This document shows, in pieces, positions 32,554 to 42,700 of a stretch of DNA of 51,529 nucleotides. The stretch lies in assembly GCA_001627335.1 (NCBI GenBank), contig LUPK01000008.1, forward strand, positions 1 through 51,529. Direction: 5' to 3'. Origin of the DNA: Nocardioides sp. REDSEA-S33_B3 (GTDB lineage Bacteria > Actinomycetota > Actinomycetes > Propionibacteriales > Nocardioidaceae). The first letter of the stretch is position 1. The number at the start of each line of letters is the position of its first letter. Under the pieces are notes generated by a model that was not told where the DNA came from, made no database searches, and saw nothing but the letters and a program-made list of their open reading frames with translations. A program made the position numbers and the translations under genes.

Positions 32554-33716
32554 CAGTGGCTCCCCTCGAACGACGCGAGGTAGTCGGCGAAGCCGTCGCG
32601 CTGGGCCGCGAGCTCCTCGGGCACCTCGGCGTAGACGTGGTCGAACATGTCCATCGGCCGCGGGTCGGGCATCGCCTTGCAGCCCTCGCGCAGGTGGGCG
32701 CCGAGCTCGTCGGCCTCGGCCTTCACGTCCTCCACCAGGCCGTCGTCGACCAGGCCGTTGCGGCGCAGGTAGACCTCCAGGCGGGCGATCGGGTCCTTGA
32801 GCTTCCACGACTCCACGTCGGCCGACAGCCGGTAGCGGGTCGGGTCGTCGGTGGTCGTGTGGGCACCCATCCGGTAGGTGTAGGCCTCCACGAACGTCGG
32901 GCCCTGGCCGTCCCGGGCCCGCTGCAGGGCGGCCTGCGTGACGGCGTACGTCGCCAGCACGTCGTTGCCGTCGACGCGGATGCCCGGGAAGCCGAAGCCC
33001 AGCGCGCGCTGGTAGAGCGGGATGCGGGTCTGGCGCTCGATCGGCTCGGAGATCGCCCACTGGTTGTTCTGGCAGAAGAACACGACCGGGGCGTTGTAGG
33101 AGGCGGCGAAGATGAAGGACTCGTTGACGTCGCCCTGGCTCGAGGCACCGTCACCGAAGTGCGCGATGACCGCGGCGTCGCGGTCGGGGTCGCCGGTGCC
33201 GACGACACCGTCGCGCTGCATGCCCATGGCGTAGCCGGTCGCGTGCAGGCACTGGGCGCCGATGACGATCGTGTAGAGACCGAAGTTGAACTCGTGCGGG
33301 TCCCACGAGCCGTGGTCGACGCCGCGGAAGAGCCCGAGCAGCTTGAGCGGGTCGATGCCCTTGCACCAGGCGACGCCGTGCTCGCGGTAGGTCGGGAAGA
33401 CGTAGTCCTGCGGGCGCAGCGCGCGGCCGGCGCCGATCTGGGCGGCCTCCTGGCCCAGCAGCTGGGCCCAGATGCCGAGCTCGCCGTGGCGCTGGAGCGC
33501 GGTGGCCTCGGTGTCGATGCGCCGGGTCAGCACCATGTCGCGGTAGAAGCCGCGGATCTGCTCGGCGGAGAAGTCCAGGTCGAACTCGGGGTGGTGGACC
33601 CGCTCGCCCTCGGGCGTCAGGAGCTGCACCAGCTCGGGACCGCCGTCGGAGTGGGCCGGGCCGAAGACCTCGGCGAGGTCCGGGCCGAATCCGGGACTCG
33701 GGTTGCTGTCGGGCAC
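32553..33716 (-). CDS. pdhA: 2-oxoacid dehydrogenase E1 component, alpha subunit
   Basis: A 387-residue E1-alpha. The TPP/Mg motif runs from G188-D-G190 to N217-N218 (HFGDGASSQGDVNES through CQNN). FPTYREHG near 107 and YRMGAHTTTDD near 285 are conserved active-site and phosphorylation-loop segments. It binds TPP with the beta subunit and performs the first decarboxylation. AAAGGAG 5 bases upstream fixes the GTG at 33716. It heads the operon. The sequence fits both the Gram-positive PdhA family and mycobacterial BkdA, so the physiological substrate may be branched-chain 2-oxoacids. Confidence 0.93.
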   Translation of the reverse strand: MPDSNPSPGFGPDLAEVFGPAHSDGGPELVQLLTPEGERVHHPEFDLDFSAEQIRGFYRDMVLTRRIDTEATALQRHGELGIWAQLLGQEAAQIGAGRALRPQDYVFPTYREHGVAWCKGIDPLKLLGLFRGVDHGSWDPHEFNFGLYTIVIGAQCLHATGYAMGMQRDGVVGTGDPDRDAAVIAHFGDGASSQGDVNESFIFAASYNAPVVFFCQNNQWAISEPIERQTRIPLYQRALGFGFPGIRVDGNDVLATYAVTQAALQRARDGQGPTFVEAYTYRMGAHTTTDDPTRYRLSADVESWKLKDPIARLEVYLRRNGLVDDGLVEDVKAEADELGAHLREGCKAMPDPRPMDMFDHVYAEVPEELAAQRDGFADYLASFEGSH

Positions 33717-33820
33717 GCGCGCGCTCCTTTGCGGTCACGAGACGGTGCGGGGTCTCCGCTCGTCTGCTGCCTGTGGTGCCGGGTCGTGGTCACGGGGTGG
33801 TGTGGCCTGTGACCCGGGAC

Positions 33821-33839
33821 ACACTGTGTCGACACCGTA
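33821..33839. promoter_or_regulatory. Promoter/operator candidate of the dehydrogenase operon
   Basis: On the minus strand TACGGT (33839-33834) is a -10 candidate about 115 bases before the E1-alpha start. The palindrome GTGTCGACAC (33826-33835) overlaps it and could be an operator. No more specific assignment is possible. Confidence 0.3.
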
Positions 33840-33886
33840 CCGGGACGCACCGGACGTCCGCCAACCGGGCACCGCTGTCCGCCCGG

Positions 33887-33953
33887 CGGTCGAGGTGCGA
33901 GCGCAGCCGGCCCTTCCTCCGGTCGAGGTGCGAGCGGAGCGAGCCTCGAGACC
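33887..33953. repeat. REP-like elements (family C) upstream of the dehydrogenase operon
   Basis: Two same-orientation units starting GGTCGAGGTGCGAGCG (near 33889 and 33921) end in CTCGAGACC. They lie in the roughly 300-bp divergent gap between the E1-alpha gene and the small Tudor-like gene, which otherwise holds only the two promoters. Confidence 0.75.
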
Positions 33954-34004
33954 CAGGGCGGTCAGGAAGCCTGTCGGGTGAGCGGACGCGGCCCCGCGCG
34001 TGCC

Positions 34005-34010
34005 TACCGT
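34005..34010 (+). promoter_or_regulatory. -10 element (TACCGT) of the Tudor-like gene
   Basis: TACCGT ends 7 bases before the ATG at 34018, again a leaderless arrangement. Confidence 0.5.
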
Positions 34011-34017
34011 CGAGGGC

Positions 34018-34230
34018 ATGAGCATCCGCAAGGGCACCGAGGTCAGCTGGTCGTGGGGCAACGGGTCGGCGAGCGGCACCGTCACCGAGGTGCACCACGA
34101 CACCGTCGAGCGTCAGGTCAAGGGCGAGAAGATCAAGCGCAAGGGCAGCAAGGACGACCCGGCGTACGTCATCGAGCAGTCCGACGGCACGACGGTCCTG
34201 AAGCTGAAGAGCGAGGTCGAGCGGGCCTGA
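34018..34230 (+). CDS. Small DUF2945/hypervirulence-associated Tudor-domain protein
   Basis: A 70-residue basic protein. GTEVSWSWGNGSASGTVTEV followed by KRKGSKDDPAYVIEQSDGTTVLKLKSEV matches the DUF2945 (HVA1/Tudor-like) family: a single small beta-barrel. These proteins are widespread in actinobacteria, often in stress-related loci, but have no established biochemical role; nucleic-acid or protein binding is assumed from the fold. Its conserved core extends over the whole length. It is a stand-alone transcription unit between the dehydrogenase operon and the GST-like gene. Confidence 0.75.
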   Translation: MSIRKGTEVSWSWGNGSASGTVTEVHHDTVERQVKGEKIKRKGSKDDPAYVIEQSDGTTVLKLKSEVERA

Positions 34231-34263
34231 GCCCGCTCGACGGTGCGCCCGGCGGCCTGCGCG

Positions 34264-35229
34264 TCAGAGCCGCTCGCGCCCGTGCGGCGTGTGCCAGAGA
34301 GTCTCGTCGGGCCCCTTGGGGACGATCCCGGTCGGATTGATGTCCTTGTGGACCACGTAGTAGTGCGCCTTGATCTGGTCGAAGGCGATGGTGTCGCCGA
34401 AGCCGGGCGTCTGGAACAGGTCGCGCGCGTAGCCCCAGAGGTTGGGCATCTCGGCCAGCTTGTTGCGGTTGCACTTGAAGTGGCCGTGGTAGACGGCGTC
34501 GAAGCGCACGAGGGTCGTGAAGAGGCGGACGTCGGCCTCGGTGATCGAGTCCCCCATCAGGTAGCGCCGGTCCTCCAGCCGTGACTCGAGCCAGTCCAGC
34601 GCGTCGAAGAGCCGGTCGTACGCCGCCTCGTAGCTGTCCTGGTCGCCGGCGAAGCCGCAGCGGTAGACACCATTGTTGACCTCGGTGAAGACCCGCTGCA
34701 TGACCTCCTCCATCTCCTCGCGGAGGTCGTCGGGCCACAGGTCGGGCGCGTCGGGCTTGTGGTGGTCGCGCCACTCGAAGAAGAAGTCGTGGGTGATCCA
34801 CGGGAAGTCGTTGGTGACGATCTCCCCGGTCGGGACGTCTACGATCGCCGGCACGGTGATGCCGCGCGGGTAGTCGGGGAAGCGCTTGTCGTAGGCCTCG
34901 CGCAGCCAGTGGATGCCGAGCACCGGGTCCTTGTCGCCCTCGTCGAGGTCGAAGGTCCACGAGCGCTTGTCGTGGGTGGGCCCGGGCGTCCCGAGCGAGA
35001 TGACGTCCTGCAGGCCGAGCAGCTCGCGCACGATGATCGCGCGGTTGGCCCAGGGGCAGGCGCGGGCCGCGACGAGGCGGTAGCGCCCCGGCTCGACCGG
35101 CCACAGCTCCCCGTTGACCGGGCCGTGCTCGGGCTTCTCCCCACCGCGGGTGATCCGGTCCAGGACGTAGTTCATGTCCCGCTCGAAGCCGCCCTTCTCG
35201 ACGTACGACGGGGTCTGGTCGTCACTCAT
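34264..35229 (-). CDS. ECM4/YqjG-type glutathione S-transferase-like reductase
   Basis: A 321-residue Xi-class GST-fold protein (S-glutathionyl-hydroquinone reductase family). The thioredoxin-like domain carries the catalytic cysteine C58 in ARACPWANR. The helical C-terminal domain (about 180-310) carries GDSITEADVRLF and the Xi-class FKCNRNKL. Known relatives remove glutathione from quinone conjugates. Actinobacteria generally use mycothiol instead, so the physiological thiol is uncertain. TAGTCT lies 6 bases before the ATG on the minus strand. Transcribed alone. Confidence 0.88.
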   Translation of the reverse strand: MSDDQTPSYVEKGGFERDMNYVLDRITRGGEKPEHGPVNGELWPVEPGRYRLVAARACPWANRAIIVRELLGLQDVISLGTPGPTHDKRSWTFDLDEGDKDPVLGIHWLREAYDKRFPDYPRGITVPAIVDVPTGEIVTNDFPWITHDFFFEWRDHHKPDAPDLWPDDLREEMEEVMQRVFTEVNNGVYRCGFAGDQDSYEAAYDRLFDALDWLESRLEDRRYLMGDSITEADVRLFTTLVRFDAVYHGHFKCNRNKLAEMPNLWGYARDLFQTPGFGDTIAFDQIKAHYYVVHKDINPTGIVPKGPDETLWHTPHGRERL

Positions 35230-35235
35230 GGCTCG

Positions 35236-35241
35236 AGACTA
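35236..35241 (-). promoter_or_regulatory. -10 element (TAGTCT) of the ECM4-type gene
   Basis: TAGTCT on the minus strand ends 6 bases before the ATG at 35229. Confidence 0.5.
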
Positions 35242-35275
35242 GGTGAGGCTTCAACCAGTCCGTTCACCCCGGTGG

Positions 35276-36271
35276 CTACTGCGGCAGCGAGGCGACGAAG
35301 TCGAGCTTGTCGAGGACCGGGTCTGGGATGACGAACGGGTAGAGGTCGTCCTTGCCCATCGAGCGGTTGATCATGTTCAGCGCGACCGACAGCGGCACCC
35401 AGATCCCGCTGACGACGTCGCGGAAGCTCGAGAACGCCGAGACCGGCGCGACCGAGGTCAGGCCGTACTCACCGGCGGTCTCGATGGTGTCGCAGATGTG
35501 CAGGTAGTGCGCGAAGGTCTCGGCGAAGTCCTCGAAGGGGTGCATCGTGGCGTACGTCGAGATGAACCGCTGCTCCCAGCCGGCCGGCGGGCCCTCGGAG
35601 TAGTGCCGGTCGATCTCGGCCTGGTAGTCGATCGACTCGTCGCCGAACAGCTCGCGACAGCGCGCCATCCGCTCCTCGCCGCGGACCAGCTGCCACTCGT
35701 AGTAGTGGCCGACCTCGTGCCGGAAGTGCCCGAGCATGGTGCGGTAGGGCTCGTCGAGCTGGGCGCGGACCTTCTCGCGGTACGCCGCGTCGGACTCGGC
35801 CAGGTCGATGGTGATGACGCCGTCCTCGTGGCCGATGACGACGTTCTCCTCCACCGAGGAGAGGAGGTCGAAGGCCAGGCCCTCGTCGGGGTCCCCGCCC
35901 TGGGCCGGATCCTTGCCGACGACCCGGAAGCCGAGGGTGTCGAGCTCGGCGACGAGGTGTCGCTTGGCCTTCTCCGCCGCGGGGTAGTTGGTCAGCCCGA
36001 CCTCGTCGTCGTCAGCGGGGCGGGTGCGGGTCAGGTCACAGGCCGAGCACTGCCCGCCCTCGGTGGTGGCCAGCCAGGTGCAGCCGGACAGGTTGAGGTT
36101 GCAGCAGACGTGCCAGACCAACCCCTCGGCGTCGACGTAGCGCCCCTGCTCGTCGACGGGGACGATCGCGCGCTCGGCGCGGGAGTAGCCCAGGGCCGTC
36201 CCGCAGGAGACGCACACCGAGTTCTCGAAGTAGAGCGGGTTGTCGCACACCCGGCAGCGGTAGGACTTCAC
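35276..36271 (-). CDS. Zinc-ribbon putative zinc-dependent metallopeptidase
   Basis: A 331-residue protein. An N-terminal zinc ribbon (C6-x2-C9, C20-x2-C23) is followed by a second set of cysteines (C56, C57, C64, C75, C78). The peptidase motif H185-E186-x2-H189 in RHEVGHYYEW is followed downstream by a helical domain containing HPFEDFAETFAHYLH, which may give the third ligand. It matches the zinc-ribbon putative metallopeptidase family often found with ATP-grasp/transglutaminase operons. It is the last gene of that operon, starting 12 bp after the transglutaminase stop. A plausible job is trimming or removing the peptide made by its neighbours; this is inference. Confidence 0.75.
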   Translation of the reverse strand: MKSYRCRVCDNPLYFENSVCVSCGTALGYSRAERAIVPVDEQGRYVDAEGLVWHVCCNLNLSGCTWLATTEGGQCSACDLTRTRPADDDEVGLTNYPAAEKAKRHLVAELDTLGFRVVGKDPAQGGDPDEGLAFDLLSSVEENVVIGHEDGVITIDLAESDAAYREKVRAQLDEPYRTMLGHFRHEVGHYYEWQLVRGEERMARCRELFGDESIDYQAEIDRHYSEGPPAGWEQRFISTYATMHPFEDFAETFAHYLHICDTIETAGEYGLTSVAPVSAFSSFRDVVSGIWVPLSVALNMINRSMGKDDLYPFVIPDPVLDKLDFVASLPQ

Positions 36272-36283
36272 GTCGAGATGGTG

Positions 36284-37174
36284 TCAGAGGGGTGCGACGT
36301 CGACCTCCACCCGCAGGGTGGATCTTTTGGCCTCGGTGAAGATCACACCCTTGACCGGCGGCACGTCCCCGTAGTCGCGGCCCCAGGCGACGGTGACGTA
36401 GCGGTCGCCGGCCCACTGGTCGTTGGTCGGGTCGATGGCCAGCCACTCCCCCGGCCCGCCGCCGTCGTGGTCGGGCAGCCACACCTCCACCCACGCGTGC
36501 GAGGCGTCGGCGCCGACGATCCGCTCCTTGCCCGGGGGCGGCTCGGTGGCGAGGTAGCCCGAGACGTAGCGGGCGGCCAGGCCGTGGCCGCGCAGGCAGG
36601 CCAGCGTGAGGTGGGCGAAGTCCTGGCAGACGCCCGCGCGCTTGCCGAAGATGTCGTCGATCGTGGACGTCACGGTCGTCGCGGTCTTGTCGTAGGCGAA
36701 GTCGCGGTGGATGCGGGTCATCAGGTCCGATGCCGCCTCGCCGATCGGGCGACCGCGGGTCAGCGACTCCGCGGCGTACTCCTTGGCCTCGGCGGTCTGC
36801 TCTGCCGAGCCGGACGCGAGCGCGAAGTCGGTGGCCTGCCAGGCCCCGGGGAGCGTCGGGTCGAGCAGCGGCCGGGCCCGCTCCCACGCGCCGCCGAGTG
36901 CGGCGTCGGAGTGGATGGGCGTGGTGACGGTGACCTCGGAGAGCGCGTCGACGATCAGCGTCGTGTGCCGCTCGGTCACCTGGAAGTACGTCGCCAGGTT
37001 GCCGTAGTAGTCGGTCTCCTGCGCCAGGTCGGACGCCTCCGGGTCGACCGCGACCTCGTGGCTGGCGACCTCCTGCCACGGCAGCGACCTGGGGGTCAGA
37101 TAGGCCAGGCCGAAGGAGTCGGTGACCGGCTCGTCGTAGGAGTAGACGGTGCGGTGGGAGACGCGGTACCTCAC
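36284..37174 (-). CDS. Transglutaminase-like cysteine peptidase
   Basis: A 296-residue protein. An N-terminal beta-strand domain (YRVSHRTVYSYDEPV) precedes a transglutaminase-like core with a complete triad: C183 in GVCQDFAHL, H226 in ASHAWVEVW and D248 in AIDPTND. Such proteins cleave or transfer amide bonds; the bacterial ones are often peptidases. It overlaps the ATP-grasp gene by four bases (ATGA), showing tight co-expression. It is a paralogue of the N-terminal part of the DUF2126 protein in the same operon. Confidence 0.87.
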   Translation of the reverse strand: MRYRVSHRTVYSYDEPVTDSFGLAYLTPRSLPWQEVASHEVAVDPEASDLAQETDYYGNLATYFQVTERHTTLIVDALSEVTVTTPIHSDAALGGAWERARPLLDPTLPGAWQATDFALASGSAEQTAEAKEYAAESLTRGRPIGEAASDLMTRIHRDFAYDKTATTVTSTIDDIFGKRAGVCQDFAHLTLACLRGHGLAARYVSGYLATEPPPGKERIVGADASHAWVEVWLPDHDGGGPGEWLAIDPTNDQWAGDRYVTVAWGRDYGDVPPVKGVIFTEAKRSTLRVEVDVAPL

Positions 37175-39750
37175 GCGCCCTCCCGCGTGCCCGGGGCGTC
37201 GTCGGCCAGCGGCTCGGTGATGGCCGGGATGGTGCCGGTGGCCGGCTCGGCCGGCAGCGAGTCGACGATCGCGAGCGCGCCGAAGGAGCGCGGCGGCGGG
37301 CCGGAGCGCAGGTGCAGGTCCTCGACCGACTCACCGAGCCGCGCCAGCCGGTCCAGGGTGTCGTCGAGGAAGGACTCGAGGTTGGGCCGGTTGACCCCGC
37401 CGATCGCCACCAGCTCGGCCACCGACTGGTCCTCGACCTCCGCCAGCAGGTTCTCGACCAGCCGCTCGGGTCGGGTGGACCCGGTCGAGGCCGGCAGCGC
37501 CGCGACGTGGTCGCGCACCTCGGCGAGGCTGAAGGCCAGGGAGCGCGGGTTGTCGGGGTCGACGACCAGCAGCTCGAGCACCCCGGCGGGGCGCACGTAG
37601 CCGCGGTAGCGACGGCGGTGGGTCACCGAGGACTCCGCGGACTCCAGCACCGCGTTGAGGACCGTCCGGTCGACGTCGATGCCGCGCCGCACCGTGGTCG
37701 AGGAACGCAGCAGGTGGACCAGCTGCAGGGAACGCTCCAGCGAGCGGCCCGCGCCGATCATGTGCCAGCCGTCGTCGCGCATCATGCTCGCGAAGACGCC
37801 CTGCAGGGACAGCACGCCGGTGAGGATGCGACCGGCGGTGTCGGCGACCTGGTGGCTGTGCGGGTTCGCGGCCAACGCCTCGTGCGCGCGCTCGACGACG
37901 CCGAACGCACGCCAGGTGTCGGCGGAGAGCTGGTCGCGGACGTCGGTGAGGGCGGTGCGGAGGTTCTCGATCGAGTGGGCGACCGAGCCGACGCGGTCGG
38001 CATCGGTGAGCAGCGAGCGGAACTCCGCGTCGAGGTCGTCGAACTGCCGGCCCGCGAGACGCCCGATGGTGCCCAGCAGGACCGCCAGGCTGGCGCCACC
38101 CACCGAGCCGGGGCTGGTGCGGAAGTCCTCGGAGATGGTGTGGGTGACGATGAGCAGCCGCAGCATGTCCTCGGCGCGCTCGGCGTACCGGCCGACCCAG
38201 AAGAGGTCCTCGAGGACACGGGGGACGGTGACCGCGACGGCGCGCGCGGCGGTCATCGACATCACCTCGGCCAGGCCCTGGTCGGCGTCGGCCGGGTCGG
38301 CCTTGAGCACCCAGACGTCCTTGCTGGCCGAGGAGCGGAAGCCGCCGTCGTCGTAGACGTTGGCCAGCCCGCCGACCAGCGGGCGGTAGGAGCCGCCGTA
38401 GCGCAGCGCGAAGGTCCGCAGCGTCACCGGCCGCGGCCGCGCCGCGCCGCTGCGCCAGGTCGGCACCTGGGAGAACGGCAGTCGCTCCTGGCCGACGTAG
38501 CGGTGCGGCTCGTCGAGGATCCGCTCGATGACCTTGGCCGTGGGCAGGCGCTCCAGCTCCGCCGAGGGGCCGTCGATGGGTCGCACGTGCAGGGGACGGC
38601 TGGGCTGCTCCAGGGAGTCGAGCACCGCGCGCAGGCCGTCGGGCGCGCCGCACCAGTGGGTGGTGAGGCCCGGCAGCAGCAGCGGCTCACCGAGCAGCGT
38701 CTCGCAGGCGGCAGGGAGGTACGGCGCCAGGCCGGGGTTCTCGAGCACGCCGGACCCGAGCCCGTTGACGACCCGGACGCGCCCGCGACGCACCGCCTCC
38801 ACGAGCCCGGCGACGCCCAGCTGGGACTCCCCGCGCAGCTCCAGCGGGTCGGACCACGCGGCGTCGACGCGCCGCAGGATCACGTCGACCCGCTCCATGC
38901 GGCCCCGCCCCTGGCGGAGGTACACCCACCCGTCGCGGATCAGCAGGTCGCTGCCCTGGACCAACGGGAAGCCGAGCGTGGAGGCGACGAAGGCCTGGTC
39001 GTAGGCGGTCTCGGAGTGCGTGCCCGGCGAGAGCACCACGACCCGGGGGTCGGCGAGGTCGCCGTTGGCGGACTGGATCAGCGCCGAGCGCAGCGCCCAG
39101 AAGTAGGGCTCCATCCGGTGCAGGCCGGCCTGGCGGTAGAGCTCGGGGACGACGCGGGAGATGACGCGGCGGTTCTCCATCGCGTAGCCCAGGCCCGACG
39201 GGGCCTGGGCCCGGTCGCCGATGACCCGCCACTCGCCCGCGGCGTCGCGCGCCAGGTCGGTGGCGGAGAAGACCAGCGGCCGCGGGTCGATCGGCTGCTC
39301 GCCCAGCGAGCGCCGCGCGACCGCACGGGTGAAGCCACCGTGGCCGAGCACGACCGCGGGCGGGACGACGCCCTCGGCGAGCAGCCGCTGGTCGCCGTAC
39401 AGGTCGACGAGCAGGGCGTTGAAGAGCTCCGCGCGCTGGGCGAGGCCCTTCTCCAGGGGCGCCCAGGTGCGGGCGTCGATCACGAGCGGGACCGGGTCGA
39501 GGCGCCACGGTCCCTGCCGGTCACCGGGACGCGCGTAGGTGACGCCGTCGTCGGCGAGGAAGCGGGCGATGTCGCTGTCGGCGCGGTACATGTCCCCGGG
39601 GGTCAGCGAGACCGCCAGCTCGGCCAGGCCCTTCCACGCCGGTCGCAGCGACCCGTCGGGGCCGACCACCTCGTCGAAGCGACCGGGGCCGTCGGGGTCG
39701 CCCAGCGTGGGCTGGGACGTGGCGGCGGCGTAGTCGCGGAGGACCGTCAT
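37171..39750 (-). CDS. Circularly permuted ATP-grasp and alpha-E domain fusion protein
   Basis: A large cytoplasmic protein of 859 residues. Residues about 20-480 are a circularly permuted type 2 ATP-grasp domain, with YRADSDIARFLADDGVTY near the start and FALRYGGSYRPLVGGLANV. Residues about 515-835 are an alpha-E helical domain (DLFWVGRYAERAEDMLRLL). In many genomes these are separate neighbouring genes; here they are fused. Comparative genomics by Iyer and colleagues predicted that such ATP-grasp enzymes form amide bonds, making a peptide or modifying proteins; no reaction is established here. It starts 22 bp after the DUF2126 gene and overlaps the transglutaminase gene. Confidence 0.87.
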   Translation of the reverse strand: MTVLRDYAAATSQPTLGDPDGPGRFDEVVGPDGSLRPAWKGLAELAVSLTPGDMYRADSDIARFLADDGVTYARPGDRQGPWRLDPVPLVIDARTWAPLEKGLAQRAELFNALLVDLYGDQRLLAEGVVPPAVVLGHGGFTRAVARRSLGEQPIDPRPLVFSATDLARDAAGEWRVIGDRAQAPSGLGYAMENRRVISRVVPELYRQAGLHRMEPYFWALRSALIQSANGDLADPRVVVLSPGTHSETAYDQAFVASTLGFPLVQGSDLLIRDGWVYLRQGRGRMERVDVILRRVDAAWSDPLELRGESQLGVAGLVEAVRRGRVRVVNGLGSGVLENPGLAPYLPAACETLLGEPLLLPGLTTHWCGAPDGLRAVLDSLEQPSRPLHVRPIDGPSAELERLPTAKVIERILDEPHRYVGQERLPFSQVPTWRSGAARPRPVTLRTFALRYGGSYRPLVGGLANVYDDGGFRSSASKDVWVLKADPADADQGLAEVMSMTAARAVAVTVPRVLEDLFWVGRYAERAEDMLRLLIVTHTISEDFRTSPGSVGGASLAVLLGTIGRLAGRQFDDLDAEFRSLLTDADRVGSVAHSIENLRTALTDVRDQLSADTWRAFGVVERAHEALAANPHSHQVADTAGRILTGVLSLQGVFASMMRDDGWHMIGAGRSLERSLQLVHLLRSSTTVRRGIDVDRTVLNAVLESAESSVTHRRRYRGYVRPAGVLELLVVDPDNPRSLAFSLAEVRDHVAALPASTGSTRPERLVENLLAEVEDQSVAELVAIGGVNRPNLESFLDDTLDRLARLGESVEDLHLRSGPPPRSFGALAIVDSLPAEPATGTIPAITEPLADDAPGTREGA

Positions 39751-39772
39751 CCGGCCCTCCCTCGCACCGCGC

Positions 39773-42700
39773 TCACGTCAGGAGCCGCCCCGGGACGCGA
39801 CGCAGGTCGAGGGTGTGCGGGGTCTCCGGCGCGGTGGCGCGGGCCGCGGCCTCGCGCATCCCGCCGACGTCGAGCGTGCCGGCGGTGTGCCCGCGCGGCT
39901 CGAAGCGCACCGCACGGCGGGCCTCGGCCTCCTGGGCGTTGACCGGCGGGGTGGCGTAGTTGCGACCGCCCGGGTGGGACACGTGGTAGGTCGCGCCGCC
40001 CAGGCTGACCTCGGCGGCGGTGTCGACGACCTCGACGTGCAGCGGGGCGTGCACCGCGATCGAGGGGTGCAGGGCCGACCACGGCTGCCAGGCGCGGTAG
40101 CGCACACCGGCGTACAGCTCGCCGGGGCGTCCTGTCGGGGTCAGGGGCACCGGGACACCCTGACACGTCACCAGGTGCCGGCGGGGGTCGATCCCCCGAA
40201 CCGTGACCTGGAGACGCTCGACGGAGGAGTCGACGTAGCGGGCGGTGCCGCCGCTGGTGGCCTCCTCGCCCAGCACCATCCACGGCTCGATCGCCTGGCG
40301 CAGCTCGAGCTCTGCCGGCGGCCGGCCGGCGCCCAGCGGCACCTCGGTCTGCCCGATCCGCGGGAAGCGGAACTCGGTGAACGGGTCGAGCCAGGACTCC
40401 TCGAAACCGATGCCCGCTGCCCTCAGGTCGGCCGCGACGGCGGCGATGTCGCGGATGCAGCCCTGCGGGAGCAGGAAGTCCTCGTGCAGCGCGGCGCCCC
40501 AGCGGATCAGCGGGTCGGTGCACGGCTCGTCCCAGAACATCGCGACCAGGCTGCGCACCAGCAGGGCCTGCACCAACGCCATCTGCGGGTGCGGCGGCAT
40601 CTCGAAGCCGCGCAGCTCCAGCAGCCCGAGGCGTCCCCGCGAGGAGTCGGGGCTGTAGAGCTTGTCGATGCAGAACTCCGCGCGGTGGGTGTTGCCGGTC
40701 AGGTCGGTCAGCAGGTGTCGCAGGGCGCGGTCGACCAGCCACGGGCGCGGCTCGAGCGGCTCGCCGTCCTCGTCGGTCTCGGTCGCCAGGTGCTCGACGA
40801 TCCGGCCGATCTCCTGGATCGCGATCTCCATCTCGTAGACCGCCTCGGGCCGGCCCTCGTCGAAGCGCGGCGCCTGGCTGGTCGGGCCGATGAAGCGCCC
40901 GGAGAAGAGGTAGGACAGCGAGGGGTGCCGCTGCCAGTAGGTCAGCAGGCTGACCAGCAGGTCGGGGCGCCGCAGCAGCGGGCTGTCGACGGGCTGGTGG
41001 CCGCCGAGGGTGAGGTGGTTGCCGCCGCCGGTGCCGGTGTGCAGCCCGTCGAGGTCGAACTTCTCGGTCGTCAGCCGCGCCTGCCGGGCGTGCTCGTAGA
41101 GCGTCTCGGTCAGGTCGCGCTGCTCGGCCCAGGACCGGGTCGGCTGCACGTTGACCTCGATGACGCCGGGGTCGGGGGTGACGGTGAGGCTGGTCAGGCG
41201 CGGGTCCGGCGGCGGGCCGTAGCCCTCGAGCACCACCGGTCGGCCCACCTTGCGGGCAGACACCTCGACCAGCCGCAGCAGGTCGGCGTAGTCCTCCAGC
41301 CGCTCGGTCGGCGGCAGGAAGACGTGCACGTGCCCGTCCCGGGCCTCGAAGGCCAGCGCCGTGGTGGGCGCGCCCTCGGGGTCGACGACCTCCACGCTCG
41401 GCACCTTCGGCTCCAGCGGCGGGCCGGCCTCGAGGTACGACGGCTGGTCGGTCGCCTCGGGGTCGGTCCACGAGATCGAGTCCAGCGGCAGGCGCAGCCC
41501 CACGGCACTCGTGCCCGGGGTCAGCACCAGCCGGCCGCGGCGGAAGCGCCACTGCGGGCTGGTCCACTCCTCGCCGGTGGCCAGCGGCAGCACCCAGCCG
41601 GTGGGCTCGGTGACGTCGGCGTCGAGCCGGGCGACCAGGTCCAGCGCCTGCTGGTCCAGCCCCTCGAGGCCCTCCTCCTCGCTCGGGCGCTCGCCGTGCG
41701 GCTGGCGCACGTGGTCGGCCAGCGCCGCGAACGGGTCCTCGTACGCCGCCCGCAGCTGCTCCGCGGGCAGGCCCAGCACGGCGGTGACCCGCTCGGCCAG
41801 TGCGCGAGCGTCCTCGTCGGTGGCGCTCTGCCCGTCGGGGGCCTCCACCCAGGGCTCGGCGAACAGCGCGGGGTCCTGCCACAGCGGCACCCCGTCGGTG
41901 CGCCACTGGAGACCGATGTTCCAGCGGGGCAGCGGCTCGCCCGGGTACCACTTGCCCTGGCCCCGGTGCACGACCCCTCCACCGGCGTACACCTGCCGGA
42001 GGCGGTCGGCGAGGTCGCGGGCCAGCGCTCGCTTCTCGGGGCCGTCGGCGTCGGTGTTCCACTGCGGCGTGGTGGCGTCGTCGAGGGAGACGAACGTGGG
42101 CTCACCACCCATCGTCAGGCGCACGTCGCCCTTCTGGAGGCGCTCGTCGACGGCCTCGCCGAGCGCGTCGATGCGGGCCCACTGGGCATCGGTGTAGGGC
42201 TTGGTGACCCGGGGGTCCTCGTGGACGCGGGTGACCTGGTTGTGGAAGGAGAAGGTGACCTCGACCGGGTCGGTGGCGCCCTCGATGGGCGCGGCGCTGC
42301 TGGGGTGCGGGGTCGCCGAGAGCGGGATGTGGCCCTCGCCGGCGAAGAGCGCGGAGGTGGGGTCCATGCCGACCCAGCCGGCGCCCGGGACGAACACCTC
42401 GGTCCAGGCGTGCAGGTCGGTGAAGTCCTCGGCCGGGCCGCTGGGGCCGTCGAGGCTCTCCTGGTCGGCGGCGAGCTGGACGAGGTAGCCGGAGACGAAG
42501 CGGGCGGCCAGGCCGTACATCCGCAGCAGGCTGACCAGCAGCCACGCGGAGTCGCGGCAGGACCCGATGCCCAGGCGCAGCGTCTCGTCGGGGTCCTGCA
42601 CGCCCGGCTCCATGCGCACGCTGTAGGCGACGTCGCGGTGGACCGCGGAGTTGAGCTCGGCGAGGAACGTGACCGTGGGGACGCCGTCCTCGGGCAGGTC

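Noticed and set aside
33860..33960. Transposon end next to the dehydrogenase operon
   Set aside because: The sequence is two REP-like repeats of the family seen throughout the window, with no transposase gene or terminal repeat.
35243..39942. Two long plus-strand open frames opposite the ATP-grasp operon
   Set aside because: Both are antisense shadows of genes with intact catalytic motifs.
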